From: Nocardia pseudobrasiliensis NBRC 108224
Lineage (GTDB): Bacteria > Actinomycetota > Actinomycetes > Mycobacteriales > Mycobacteriaceae
Direction of reading: 5' to 3'
Length of the DNA stretch: 64,000 bases
Assembly (NCBI RefSeq): GCF_001613105.1
Contig: NZ_BDBS01000003.1
Location: 109,014-173,013 of the forward strand
Notes under the pieces: generated by a model
Database searches by the model: none
Told to the model about the DNA's origin: nothing
Seen by the model: only the letters and a program-made list of their open reading frames with translations
Program-made: the position numbers and the translations under genes
In this document: positions 32,953 through 41,505 of the stretch, piece by piece
Layout of the letters: the number at the start of each line of letters is the position of its first letter
Numbering within the stretch: the stretch's first letter is position 1

Positions 32953-33872
32953 GCCAGCGCCTGCTCTTTGATCGCCAGCATCTGCTGCCCCTTCCGATAG
33001 GTGACCTCGCGAATACCCAAGGCCCCGCGCAGCTTTCCGGCCGGAAGCGTCACCGGTTTGGGCGCCGGTCCGTCGCCCGGCTTGGGCAGCGGATAGGCCG
33101 TGGTGGTACCGCTGTAGAAGGTGATATTGCCCTCGGTCTTCGTGAACAGCTGGTGCACATGCCCGTTGAGACAGGTGACCGAGGCGAAGCGGCGCAGATA
33201 GCTCAGCGCCTGGGCGGCATCGTCTGTGCCCCAACCCCATTGGGGGTACATCGCGAACAGCGGAATATGACTGAATACGACGATCGGGGTGTCGCCGGAC
33301 AGCCCGGCCACATCCCTGCGCACGAAATCCAGCTGATCCTGACCCAGATGTCCGAGATTCTGCAGATTGAGCGTATTGACCAGGGCGATCACATGCACTC
33401 CCGCGATATCGAAGCTGTACCACCCGTCCCCGCGGGTGCCCGCGCCGAATACCGATCGATACCGCTGACCGGCGTCGTCGGTCGAATCGTGTTCGCCCGG
33501 AACGGTGAACACATGCGGGGTGTTCAGGCCCTTCATCATCTGCTCGACCTGATCGAACTGCTCGGGCGTGGCCAGGTGGGTCAGATCGCCGGTGTGGATG
33601 ACGAAATCGGGGGTGTAGCCCAGGGCGTTCACCTGCCCGATCGCCTCGGTGAAGGTATCGGCCACATCGGGATTCGCGGTGCCCTGGAAGCCGATGTGAC
33701 TGTCACTGATCTGCGCGAAGCGCAGCGTCGGACGCTCGGCCGCCTGCGCGGCGGGTGCGCCCGCGATATGCGAGATCACCTCGCCCCCGACGACCGACAG
33801 TCCGACCGCCGCGCCGAACCAGGCGCTGTGGCGGATCAGCTGCCGACGGGTCATGGTGTGCGGATCGTTCAC
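32949..33872 (-). CDS. Tat-exported calcineurin-like metallophosphoesterase
   Basis: A 307-residue secreted phosphoesterase. MTRRQLIRHSAWFGAAVGLS is a twin-arginine-type signal with cleavage near AAQAAERP. The metal-site motifs appear in order: QISDSHIGF (Asp, His), IHTGDLTHL (Asp), VPGEHDS (His/Asp, with Glu where Asn is usual), VFSHIPLFA (His) and NGHVHQL (two His). Hydrolysis of a phosphodiester or nucleotide outside the membrane is likely. The gene is linked by four-base overlaps to the cupredoxin gene before it and the membrane protein after it. Confidence 0.88.
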   Translation of the reverse strand: MNDPHTMTRRQLIRHSAWFGAAVGLSVVGGEVISHIAGAPAAQAAERPTLRFAQISDSHIGFQGTANPDVADTFTEAIGQVNALGYTPDFVIHTGDLTHLATPEQFDQVEQMMKGLNTPHVFTVPGEHDSTDDAGQRYRSVFGAGTRGDGWYSFDIAGVHVIALVNTLNLQNLGHLGQDQLDFVRRDVAGLSGDTPIVVFSHIPLFAMYPQWGWGTDDAAQALSYLRRFASVTCLNGHVHQLFTKTEGNITFYSGTTTAYPLPKPGDGPAPKPVTLPAGKLRGALGIREVTYRKGQQMLAIKEQALA

Positions 33873-34345
33873 GGCGTCACCTGCACGGTCGCCTTCATGA
33901 ACGGGTGGATCGAGCAGATGTAGGCGAAGCTGCCCGCCTTGGTGAAGGTGAACGAATACGTTGCGCCGGTACCCATTCCGGGCGAATGGAAGCTGCCGTC
34001 CGCGGCCGCGACGGTATGCGGCTCCTCGTCGCGGTTGGTCCAGGTGACCGTCGTGCCCACCGGCACGGTCAGGGTCGCGGGGGCGAAGGCGAAATTGTCG
34101 ATGTTCACCGCGTTCGGTCCGGCCGGGGCCGCGGCCGGGCCCTGCGCCGCCGAGGTCATGCCCGGCATGCCGGGCATGGTCGCCGCGCCGCCCGGGACCA
34201 TGCCGGGAGTGTCCGTGCCGGAGGCGAATACGGGCGGCGGGGCCGGAGCCTTCGCGGCCTCGCCGCAGGCGCTCGTCACGCCGAGCACCGTGGTGACGGC
34301 CGCGAGGGCGATCAATGCCCTGCGCCCGTGGGGAATTCGTCTCAT
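33869..34345 (-). CDS. Cupredoxin lipoprotein
   Basis: A 158-residue exported type-1 copper protein. The signal ends in a lipobox-like VTSAC, so it may be lipid-anchored at Cys27. A Pro/Met/Gly-rich linker (GMVPGGAATMPGMPGM) could bind extra copper. The cupredoxin fold ends with the copper ligands: His in EEPHTVAA, Cys in YICSIHPFM, then His and Met. It could pass electrons to or from the Rieske protein encoded next door. GGAGG lies upstream of the ATG, and a copy of the ECF-type promoter motif lies 63 bases further up. Confidence 0.86.
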   Translation of the reverse strand: MRRIPHGRRALIALAAVTTVLGVTSACGEAAKAPAPPPVFASGTDTPGMVPGGAATMPGMPGMTSAAQGPAAAPAGPNAVNIDNFAFAPATLTVPVGTTVTWTNRDEEPHTVAAADGSFHSPGMGTGATYSFTFTKAGSFAYICSIHPFMKATVQVTP

Positions 34346-34394
34346 CGATCCGGGCCTCCGTCCGGTAATGTCGCGTCGGTCGACGCTCTCACCA

Positions 34395-34418
34395 ACAGAT
34401 AGGGGCCGGGGTTACACC
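34395..34418 (-). promoter_or_regulatory. ECF-type promoter motif, copy 2 (before the cupredoxin gene)
   Basis: On the minus strand GGTGTAACCCC (34418-34408) is followed by GGCCCCTATCTGT. The same 11-mer, and CTA..TGT at the same spacing, occur upstream of the sigma-factor gene at 35705-35728. It begins immediately after the Rieske stop codon. The two copies suggest autoregulation of the sigma factor plus a second start for the downstream genes. Confidence 0.62.
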
Positions 34419-35096
34419 TCAGGCCGGTTGGGCCGGCGCGAATACCTCTATGGCGCCGTCGTTCTCACGCACCCGCAGGCGCGGCAGCGGCGCGGGCGAG
34501 ATAGGCAGCTGATGGGTGATCACCCGACCGTCGACGGCGAAGGAGGTGCTGTGGCACGGGCAGCGCAGCCGGTCCGCCGGTGCGTCCAACCACAGCTTGC
34601 ACCCCTGATGCGTGCACACCCCCGATACCGCGACCGCGACGCCCTTGTCGCGCCGGACGAATCCGCTGACCACACCGAGATCGAAATGCACCACGGCCCC
34701 CTCGGGCACATCGGCACTTGCCGCCACCGGCCGCCACGCGCCCTCATTGGGCGTCAGATCCTGCTGGGCGGCAGGCTCTTTCGCGCCGGTGATGGTATGA
34801 CCAACCACTCCCCCGACGGCCGCCGCCGCGGCCGCGGCCGAGGTACCCACCAGCACCTGCCGCCGCCGGGTCGAACCACCGCCGGGATGCGCCGGGCCCT
34901 CCTCGATCTCGGCGGCGAGCCGCCCGCGCAGCTCCGCGAGGAACTGTTCACTGGGGGCCTCGCTACCGAGGCGGGCCGCGCGCAGTTCGATGGCCGCGCG
35001 CATCTGTTCGGCGTCGGCCTCGTCCGGCCGGAACGGGCGCGGGCGGCGACCGGCCAGCAGCTCCTCGGCGAATCGCGCCGATTCACGCTCGCTCAT
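34419..35096 (-). CDS. Rieske [2Fe-2S] protein with Tat-like signal/anchor
   Basis: A 225-residue protein. The cytoplasmic N-terminus (residues 1-75) resembles a short anti-sigma-like helical region (FAEELLAGRR, PSEQFLAELRGRL). It is followed by STRRRQVLVGTSAAAAAAAVGG, a twin-arginine-type membrane segment. The exported domain has both Rieske clusters: GVCTHQGCKL and RCPCHSTSF, giving Cys-x-His and Cys-x2-His ligands. Its start overlaps the sigma-factor stop by four bases. The layout suggests that the N-terminus could hold the ECF sigma factor while the exported iron-sulfur centre senses redox state; this is inference. Confidence 0.88.
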   Translation of the reverse strand: MSERESARFAEELLAGRRPRPFRPDEADAEQMRAAIELRAARLGSEAPSEQFLAELRGRLAAEIEEGPAHPGGGSTRRRQVLVGTSAAAAAAAVGGVVGHTITGAKEPAAQQDLTPNEGAWRPVAASADVPEGAVVHFDLGVVSGFVRRDKGVAVAVSGVCTHQGCKLWLDAPADRLRCPCHSTSFAVDGRVITHQLPISPAPLPRLRVRENDGAIEVFAPAQPA

Positions 35097-35656
35097 CGCG
35101 CACCTCCCGCATTCGGTCGCGCCGCCATCTGCAATGCCCTGTGCTGCAGCACCTTCGCGTTCGCGACGGTGACACCCAGCGTATTCGCGGCCTCGCGCAC
35201 CGACAGCCCCTGCAGGAACCGCAATTCCAGAATCCGCCGATATCGGTCCGGCAGGGCGTCCAAGACCGCCCGCGCGCGCTCGGCGGCTCCGCTGTCGGGC
35301 GGAACGGGATCGGGTGCGTCCTCGGGCAGGTCGTCATCGATCGTGGTGATCTCCCGGCCCATCAGCGTGCGCCAGTATCCGGCCAGGACCGTGCGCGCGG
35401 TGGCGCGCAGATAGGCGCGCACCTCGGGCACGCTGGCCGAAACCCGCAGTGGCTTCAGCGCGGTCATGAAGACCTCGGCGGTCAGATCCTCCGCGTCGGG
35501 CCGGTTTCCGACCTTGGTGAACATCAGTCCGTACACCCAGGAGACGTTGTCGCGATACACCGCCTCCCAATCGGGGTAGCCGTCGTCGGACAGCACCCGC
35601 AGCTCCCGGGCGGGGCCGTCCGACGACCATGGCTCGGAACCTGTTCGCCCCACCAT
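35093..35656 (-). CDS. ECF-type sigma-70 factor
   Basis: A 187-residue extracytoplasmic-function sigma factor. Region 2 includes WEAVYRDNVSWVYGLMFTKV and DAEDLTAEVFMTALKPL. Region 4 has LDALPDRYRRILELRFLQGL with the helix-turn-helix SVREAANTLGVTVANAKVL. The ATG at 35656 has GAAGGG upstream. The Rieske gene overlaps by four bases and probably encodes its control partner. The same promoter motif before this gene and before the cupredoxin gene points to self-activation. Confidence 0.92.
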   Translation of the reverse strand: MVGRTGSEPWSSDGPARELRVLSDDGYPDWEAVYRDNVSWVYGLMFTKVGNRPDAEDLTAEVFMTALKPLRVSASVPEVRAYLRATARTVLAGYWRTLMGREITTIDDDLPEDAPDPVPPDSGAAERARAVLDALPDRYRRILELRFLQGLSVREAANTLGVTVANAKVLQHRALQMAARPNAGGAR

Positions 35657-35704
35657 GAACCCGCCGCCCTTCCGAGTCGGGCGCAGCGTTGTGTGCGCTC
35701 CTCG

Positions 35705-35728
35705 ACAAGTAGCGAACGGGGTTACACC
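35705..35728 (-). promoter_or_regulatory. ECF-type promoter motif, copy 1 (before the sigma gene)
   Basis: On the minus strand GGTGTAACCCC (35728-35718) is followed by GTTCGCTACTTGT, about 50 bases before the sigma ATG. GTAACC would be the -35 element. The CTA..TGT block downstream is shared with copy 2. Exact -10 assignment is uncertain. Confidence 0.62.
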
Positions 35729-35738
35729 ACCGATGGGT

Positions 35739-35975
35739 TCAATGTGAACTGCGCATGCGGTCGGCGCGGGCGCGCACAGCGCCACGGGCCAGATCCGCGG
35801 TCTCCTCGGCGAGGGCGCGCAATTCGTCGTCGGCATCGTGCAGCCCCGCCCGCAGGGAACGGTTCGCCCGGCGCAGGTGCGCGGCGGCGGCCAGGCGCAC
35901 CTCATAGGTGAACTCGGAGATCCAGTCGACCTCCCGGGCCAGCGCCCGTGTCAGCTGATCCTTGAATTCGTCCAT
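35739..35975 (-). CDS. Small helical hypothetical protein
   Basis: A 78-residue charged, fully helical protein: MDEFKDQLTRALAREVDWIS, then LRRANRSLRAGLHDADDELR and a C-terminal basic helix. It has no Cys, no signal and no recognised domain. High third-position GC supports coding. It may use the ATG at 35984 instead. It lies upstream of the sigma factor on the same strand, but the promoter motif between them suggests separate transcription. Confidence 0.5.
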   Translation of the reverse strand: MDEFKDQLTRALAREVDWISEFTYEVRLAAAAHLRRANRSLRAGLHDADDELRALAEETADLARGAVRARADRMRSSH

Positions 35976-36155
35976 CGCCAACACCCCAACCGCCGAGTCC
36001 TACAGTGCACAGATGTTCACTCAAGATCAGCGTACTGGCCCGACATCGACTCGTGCAACGACTACGTCGCGGACAGCGTCGAACAGGCCGCGCGAGGATG
36101 AGCTCCCCTGGCACGGACCTTGCGGTGCAGACGATCCGCGCGATTGGATGCCGGT

Positions 36156-37388
36156 ATGACCGCGACCTCCGCCGATTTCGCCCTGCGCGCCGAATCCCTC
36201 GACGCGGCCGATCCGCTCCGGGACTATCCCGCCCGCTTCCTCGGCAGTGACGACCCGGAGATCGTCGCATATCTGGACGGCAATTCCCTCGGCCGTCCCC
36301 CGCGCGCGAGCGCCGAGCGGATCGCCGCCTTCGTCGCCGACGGGTGGGGCCGCAGACTGATCCGCGGCTGGGACGAGCAATGGTTCGATCTGCCGCTCAC
36401 ACTGGGTGATCGGATCGGCGCGCTGCTGCTGGGCGCGGCGTCGGGCCAGACCACCATCGGCGATTCGACCAGTGTGCTGCTGTACAAACTCGCCCGCGGC
36501 GCGCTGGCGCTGCGACCGGGCCGCACCGAGATCGTGCTCGACCGGGACAACTTCCCCACCGACCGCTATCTGCTGGAGTCCATCGCCGCCGACCTCGGAC
36601 TCACGCTGCGCTGGCTCGAACCCGACAGCCGCGGCGGCGTCACCGCCGCGGACCTGGCCCGCGTGGTGTCGGAGCGGACCGCGCTGGTGGTGCTCAGCCA
36701 TGTCGCCTACCGCTCGGCATATCTGCTCGACATGCCCGAGATCGGCGCGATCACCCACGAGGCGGGGGCCCTGCTGCTACTCGACCTCTGCCACTCGGTG
36801 GGTGCGGTGCCGATCGAACTCGATTCGTGGGCAGTGGATTTCGCTGTCGGCTGCACCTACAAATATCTCAACGGCGGTCCCGGCTCACCAGCCTTCGGCT
36901 ATGTCGCGGCGCGACATCTGGACGATTTCGTCCAGCCGATCTGGGGCTGGATGGGCCGCGCGGAGCCGTTCGATATGGCTCAGGGTTATCGGCCCGCGCC
37001 CGGCATCCGGCGTCTGATCAGCGGCACCCCGGCGATTCTCGGCATGATCGCCGTGCAGGACACCCTCGACATGATCGAGGAGGCGGGGATGGCCGCGATT
37101 CGGGAGAAGTCGGTCGCGCTGACCGAATTCGCGCTGGATCTGGTGCGCGCGTGGCTGATTCCGCACGGCGTCGTGGTGTCCTCACCGGTGGATCCGGCCC
37201 GCCGGGGCGGCCATATCACCATCGACCACCCTCGCTTCCGCGAGATCGTCGAGCGACTCTGGCAGCGCGGCGTCATTCCCGATTTCCGCGGCCCCGACGG
37301 CATCCGCATCGGCCTGAGCCCGCTGAGCACCACATTCCAGGAGACACTGACGGGCGTGGCGGAGATCCGGCGCGAACTCGATCACTGA
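36156..37388 (+). CDS. kynU: Kynureninase-type PLP enzyme
   Basis: A 410-residue class V aminotransferase-fold enzyme. IVAYLDGNSLGRPPRAS is the kynureninase N-terminal signature, RGWDEQWFDLPL follows, and the PLP lysine is Lys236 in GCTYKYLNGGPG. The C-terminus has RRGGHITIDHPR and GIRIGLSPLSTTF. Kynureninase splits kynurenine or 3-hydroxykynurenine into anthranilate and alanine. No tryptophan dioxygenase or other kynurenine-pathway gene is next to it. The ATG at 36156 starts the family's N-terminus. The stop overlaps the convergent inhibitor gene by seven bases. Confidence 0.86.
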   Translation: MTATSADFALRAESLDAADPLRDYPARFLGSDDPEIVAYLDGNSLGRPPRASAERIAAFVADGWGRRLIRGWDEQWFDLPLTLGDRIGALLLGAASGQTTIGDSTSVLLYKLARGALALRPGRTEIVLDRDNFPTDRYLLESIAADLGLTLRWLEPDSRGGVTAADLARVVSERTALVVLSHVAYRSAYLLDMPEIGAITHEAGALLLLDLCHSVGAVPIELDSWAVDFAVGCTYKYLNGGPGSPAFGYVAARHLDDFVQPIWGWMGRAEPFDMAQGYRPAPGIRRLISGTPAILGMIAVQDTLDMIEEAGMAAIREKSVALTEFALDLVRAWLIPHGVVVSSPVDPARRGGHITIDHPRFREIVERLWQRGVIPDFRGPDGIRIGLSPLSTTFQETLTGVAEIRRELDH

Positions 37389-37801
37389 ATCTTCGGCAGC
37401 ACCGGAGTCAGTGCGTCCCAGCGGAATATCTCGCAGCCGTTGACCCGGTTGAAGGTGGAGTCGACGGCACGGTTCGCCCAGACCCCGGAGATGTGCGCGG
37501 TGGCCGGGCCGCCGTACTGCTGTGTACAGCCCATATCGGCCGGGACGGCGCGGAAGGGGTTCTCGCCGGTCTTCGTCAGCTGTTCCAGTCGGTTGCACGC
37601 GGCGTATTTGTCGGGGTGGGTGCCGCCGCGGGCATCGCAGAACAGCTCGAAGGATCCGTCGTAGCCCGTTCCGGTATCGGCGATTTCGACGGTGAGGCGA
37701 TGATTGTCGACCGCGGGTTCGGCGCACGCGCCGACACCGAGCCCGGCCGAAACGAGCAGACCGGCACAGACCGTCGACACCACACGCGATCGAGTCCTCA
37801 T
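37382..37801 (-). CDS. Secreted subtilisin-inhibitor-like (SSI) protein
   Basis: A 139-residue exported protein. The signal peptide (residues 1-26) ends near GACAEP. The SSI fold is visible: LFCDARGGTHPDKYAACNRL gives two Cys, and MGCTQQYGGPATAHISGVW covers the reactive loop. VDSTFNRVNGCEIFRWDALTPVLP is the conserved C-terminus with the fourth Cys. By alignment with SSI (Cys-x-P1-P1'-Tyr) the P1 residue would be Gln, where Met or Lys is usual. GGAGAGG sits ten bases before the ATG at 37801. It should inhibit a secreted serine protease, if active. Confidence 0.85.
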   Translation of the reverse strand: MRTRSRVVSTVCAGLLVSAGLGVGACAEPAVDNHRLTVEIADTGTGYDGSFELFCDARGGTHPDKYAACNRLEQLTKTGENPFRAVPADMGCTQQYGGPATAHISGVWANRAVDSTFNRVNGCEIFRWDALTPVLPKIQ

Positions 37802-38278
37802 GACCATGCCTCTCCGTTGTTTCGAGTCGAGACAGCAGATTTGCATCATGTTATCAATCGGGCGAACTCCGAAATTCATACTGTCACACGGCGGCGAGTC
37901 GCAGCGGGGGTACAACCGGTCATTCGGGGGGTGGGAACGGTCGATTGAAATCCTTGATGAAATCCGAATTCTTGCCATTCCACCTACCACTCGGCATCGC
38001 GTTCGGGTTTACTCGCCGCGACTCCCGTCCATCGCCGTATGCTCGAATGTTGTTGCTACAGAGCACTTCCCATCCCCCCTGCGCACACATTCGGACGCCC
38101 TGACCACACAATCCGGCCACAGCGATCCATTTCGATGATCGTCGCATTATTCGGACCCGTTACGACCGATACCGCGCAGTGTCCTAGTTCACAGACCTTT
38201 GTCGCGCAAATCCCGAATAGCTACCGTTGCTGAAAAGTTGCCGTGTAGTCGTTCGAATCGAATACGTCAGGATCGGTG
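37802..38278. other. Long intergenic region between divergent secreted-protein genes
   Basis: Nearly 480 bases separate the leftward SSI gene from the rightward lipoxygenase gene. Both promoters must lie here. GC content is lower than in flanking genes. Short frames are present but show no domain, no ribosome binding site and no codon bias, so I see no gene. A structured RNA cannot be excluded by eye. Confidence 0.45.
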
Positions 38279-40351
38279 ATGGATCGCAGGCAATTCTTCA
38301 GAGCATCGGCCGTGGCCGCCGGAGCCTCGGCGGCGGGCGCACTCGGGACCCGCGCGGCCGCCGCGCCGCCGTTCAACCTACCCCTACCGTTCGGTGATCC
38401 GGTCGCGGCCGGGCCGGTGAATCCGCTGCTGCCACAATTCGATCCGAATCCGGGCCCGCGCGCGGCCGAACTGGGCCGCCTGCAGTCGAAATACGTCTGG
38501 AGCGAGGTCGCCAATTTCGTGCACGGCGTGCCGATGGCGGCGTCGCTGTCGATCGAGGACAATCCGACCCTCGAATGGTTCACCATGGTGATCGACCAGC
38601 ACTATCAGGTCATCTCCAATATCGCGCTGGCATTGACCGAGCATTTCGCCCACCTGGCGGCCGGTGATCTGTTGCAGCCACTGGTGGATCAGCTGGCCGG
38701 ATTGCGAGCCACGGTCGACGGCGTCTTCCGCACGGTGGCTCCGGTGCTGGAGAGTCCGGTGGCCCACCCGCTCGATCCGGCCGCGCGCGGAGCCGAAACC
38801 CTTCTCTCCGAAACCGCCGAGGCCGTTCTGCGCACCCTCGACCAGATCCGCGACGGGTTGTTCACCGCGCTGCGCAAGATGTTCGACAGTCCCGGGCTGG
38901 GCAATTTCGGCACCCCGGACGGCGTCGAGCGCTACCGGCGGCTCTACGCCTCGATGCCCGTACCGCCGATCGCCGATGTCATCCACGATGATCTGGTCTT
39001 CGCGCGCATGCGCGTCGCTGGTCCCAATCCCATGGTCCTGCAACAGGTTCGGGGCGCGCTTCCCGCAAACTTCCCGCTCGACGACGGGGGCTACCGCTCG
39101 GTCATGGGAGCCGGGGACAGCCTGGGCGCGGCCATCGCCCAGGGTCGGCTGTATCTCGTCGACTACGCCGAATTGGGTTCCATGGCTTCGGAATCGGCGA
39201 CCTACAAACTGCTCACCGGACCCGGCTACAACACCGCCCCGATGGCCGCCTTCGCCGTCCCGGCCGGAGGCGGGGAACTGCAGGCCGTCGCGATCCAATG
39301 CGGGCAGGACCCTGCCAGACATGTGCTGTTCCTGCGGCCCGATCCCGCCGACGCCGAGCGCTATTGGAGTTGGCAGATGGCGAAAACCGTCGTGCAGACC
39401 GCGGATTTCAACCACCACGAATTCTTCGCGCATCTGGCCTGGACCCATTTGGTGTCCGAGGCGTTCTGCGTGGCCACGCGGCGGCGTCTGGCGGCCAACC
39501 ATCCGCTGAATGTGCTGCTGACACCGCATTTCGAGGGTGTGCTGTACATCAACCAATTCGCGACCTATCTCATTCTCGCGCCCGAGGCCTCCGGCGATCT
39601 GATCTTCGCCGCCCAACTCGACGACATCATCTCGAGCGCGGGCCGGGCGCGACTGGACTGGGACTTCTACGAGCGCATGCCCGCGGGCGAACTGGCCGGA
39701 CGCGGTGTGGACGGGGCCGCGCTGCGATTCCCGTATCGCGACGACGCCCTGCTGCTGTGGGACGCCATCCACGACTGGGCCGACCGGTACGTGCGGACCT
39801 ACTACGGTTCCGATGGCGACGTGCGCGATGATTTCGAATTGACCGCCTGGGCCGATGAACTCGCGCAGACGGGAAAGGTCAAGGGCTTCAGGCGAATCGA
39901 CACCGTGGACCAGCTGATCGATGTCGTGACGATGATCATCTTCACCGCCAGCGCACAGCACGCCGCGGTGAACTTCCCGCAGAAGGACATCTCGCAGTAC
40001 ATGCCGTTCTTCACCGGTATGACCGCGGCCCCCGCGCCGTCGGGTACCGCGGGCAATACCGAATCCGACTGGATCCGGATGCTGCCGTCGCTGCTGTCCT
40101 CGATCGCCCAGCTGTATGTCCTCGACACCCTCGGCAGCATCCACTACCGGCCACTGGGCGATTACCGCACCAATCACGCACCGTTCCCCAATGCCATCAA
40201 CGATCCCCGAATCGTCGGCCCCGGTGGGCCGTTGGATCAATTCCGGGCGGCGCTGCGCGAGGCCGAGAACACCATCAACGAGCGCAACACCAGGCGCGAT
40301 CCCTACCGGTACCTGCTGCCCAGCAGCATTCCGACCAGCACCAATATCTAG
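38279..40351 (+). CDS. Tat-exported bacterial lipoxygenase
   Basis: A 690-residue protein that should insert oxygen into polyunsaturated fatty acids. MDRRQFFRASAVAAGASAAG is a twin-arginine signal, cut near AAAAPP. Iron ligands match plant and bacterial lipoxygenases: His385 and His390 in AHLAWTHLVSEAF, His561 and Asn565 in SAQHAAVNF, and the C-terminal Ile690. LAANHPLNVLLTPHFEG follows the first pair as in the family. AGGA lies six bases before the ATG; a GTG one codon earlier is possible. Two propeller genes follow within 13 bases, probably an operon. Confidence 0.9.
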   Translation: MDRRQFFRASAVAAGASAAGALGTRAAAAPPFNLPLPFGDPVAAGPVNPLLPQFDPNPGPRAAELGRLQSKYVWSEVANFVHGVPMAASLSIEDNPTLEWFTMVIDQHYQVISNIALALTEHFAHLAAGDLLQPLVDQLAGLRATVDGVFRTVAPVLESPVAHPLDPAARGAETLLSETAEAVLRTLDQIRDGLFTALRKMFDSPGLGNFGTPDGVERYRRLYASMPVPPIADVIHDDLVFARMRVAGPNPMVLQQVRGALPANFPLDDGGYRSVMGAGDSLGAAIAQGRLYLVDYAELGSMASESATYKLLTGPGYNTAPMAAFAVPAGGGELQAVAIQCGQDPARHVLFLRPDPADAERYWSWQMAKTVVQTADFNHHEFFAHLAWTHLVSEAFCVATRRRLAANHPLNVLLTPHFEGVLYINQFATYLILAPEASGDLIFAAQLDDIISSAGRARLDWDFYERMPAGELAGRGVDGAALRFPYRDDALLLWDAIHDWADRYVRTYYGSDGDVRDDFELTAWADELAQTGKVKGFRRIDTVDQLIDVVTMIIFTASAQHAAVNFPQKDISQYMPFFTGMTAAPAPSGTAGNTESDWIRMLPSLLSSIAQLYVLDTLGSIHYRPLGDYRTNHAPFPNAINDPRIVGPGGPLDQFRAALREAENTINERNTRRDPYRYLLPSSIPTSTNI

Positions 40352-40363
40352 AGAGCGCGGATT

Positions 40364-41497
40364 ATGCGAATCATCGATCGAATCGTCGTCTCCTGCGTCC
40401 TCGCTGTCTGCGTCACGGCCGGGGCCGCACACGCCGAACCGTCGACCGACCCGCCCGGACCGGCCGGTGAGCTGTATCTGCCCGAGGTGCAGAGCGATAC
40501 GGTCGCCGTCATCGATACCGCCACCAATACGGTCCAGCGGCGAATTCCCACCGGACCCGCGACCAGGCCCGGCGTGCTGACTGCCACACCGGACGGCCGC
40601 AAGATCTACACCGACAACTTCGGTTTCACCCCGCCCAGCGTCACCATTATCGATCGCCCGTCGAACACCACGAAATCCGTTCCGATCGAGAGCCCGCCAC
40701 TGGGAATCTTCACCTCCAATGACGGCAGGGAGGTCTATCTGCCCGAAATCGGTTTTGTGATCGAGGTTCTCGATGTCGCCACCGATACGATCGTGCGGCG
40801 CTTCCGTTTTCCGGATCTGGCCGCCGGACGCATTCCCGACGTTCCGGCGGGGGCGATCCAGGGGCCCGACGGGCTGCTCTATGTCGGATTCATGGGCAGC
40901 GGCATCATCGAGGCGATCGATCCGATCAGCGGCGTGGTCGCGCGCCCGCCGCTGATCCTCGGCGGAATCGGCACCTTCTGGTACAGCTTCAGCAAGGACG
41001 GATCGAAACTGTATGCCAATTCCGATAATTCGATCAGCGTGATCGACCTGCGCGAGTGGCGGGTGGCGAAGCTGATCCATACCGGCTGGGACGGCGACTA
41101 TCACCTGAGCAATCCCGGCGCCTTCGTCTCCACGCTCACCCCGGATGGCGGCAAGCTGTATGTCACGGTGTTCGGCGGTAAGGACGTCCTGGTCGTCGAT
41201 ACCGCGAAAGACGAAGTGATCGGACGTATTCCGACCTCCGGCGCGGCGACGGCCGTGGTCTTCAGCGAGGACGGAAGCCGCGGTTACATCACCGATATGG
41301 GTCCGTCCTCGAATGCCTATCCGGGTCCGATTCTGGATCCCGTCCTGTTCGGCAATCTGGTGACCGCGGGCATCGGGCTCACCCCCGGCCAGGTGCTGCA
41401 ATTCGATCCGCACACCGATCGGCTCGTCGGCGAGCCGATTCCGGTGCGGGTCGGTCCCGGTGTCCCCCTCTGGTTCCCGCCCCTTCCGACGAAGTAG
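40364..41497 (+). CDS. Secreted YncE-like beta-propeller protein 1
   Basis: A 377-residue exported protein. The signal peptide ends near AHAEPS. Seven repeats of the YncE/surface-layer type are visible, such as DTVAVIDTATNTVQRRIPTG, VIEVLDVATDTIVRRFRFP and DVLVVDTAKDEVIGRIPTS. No catalytic residues or haem site are seen. Such propellers bind ligands or proteins outside the cell. It lies 12 bases after the lipoxygenase gene and 8 before a paralogue, suggesting that all three act together. Confidence 0.8.
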   Translation: MRIIDRIVVSCVLAVCVTAGAAHAEPSTDPPGPAGELYLPEVQSDTVAVIDTATNTVQRRIPTGPATRPGVLTATPDGRKIYTDNFGFTPPSVTIIDRPSNTTKSVPIESPPLGIFTSNDGREVYLPEIGFVIEVLDVATDTIVRRFRFPDLAAGRIPDVPAGAIQGPDGLLYVGFMGSGIIEAIDPISGVVARPPLILGGIGTFWYSFSKDGSKLYANSDNSISVIDLREWRVAKLIHTGWDGDYHLSNPGAFVSTLTPDGGKLYVTVFGGKDVLVVDTAKDEVIGRIPTSGAATAVVFSEDGSRGYITDMGPSSNAYPGPILDPVLFGNLVTAGIGLTPGQVLQFDPHTDRLVGEPIPVRVGPGVPLWFPPLPTK

Positions 41498-41505
41498 GTC
41501 GCGCC

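Noticed and set aside
37802..38278. Short frames such as 38039-38233 in the long intergenic gap
   Set aside because: No ribosome binding site, no codon bias and no motif.
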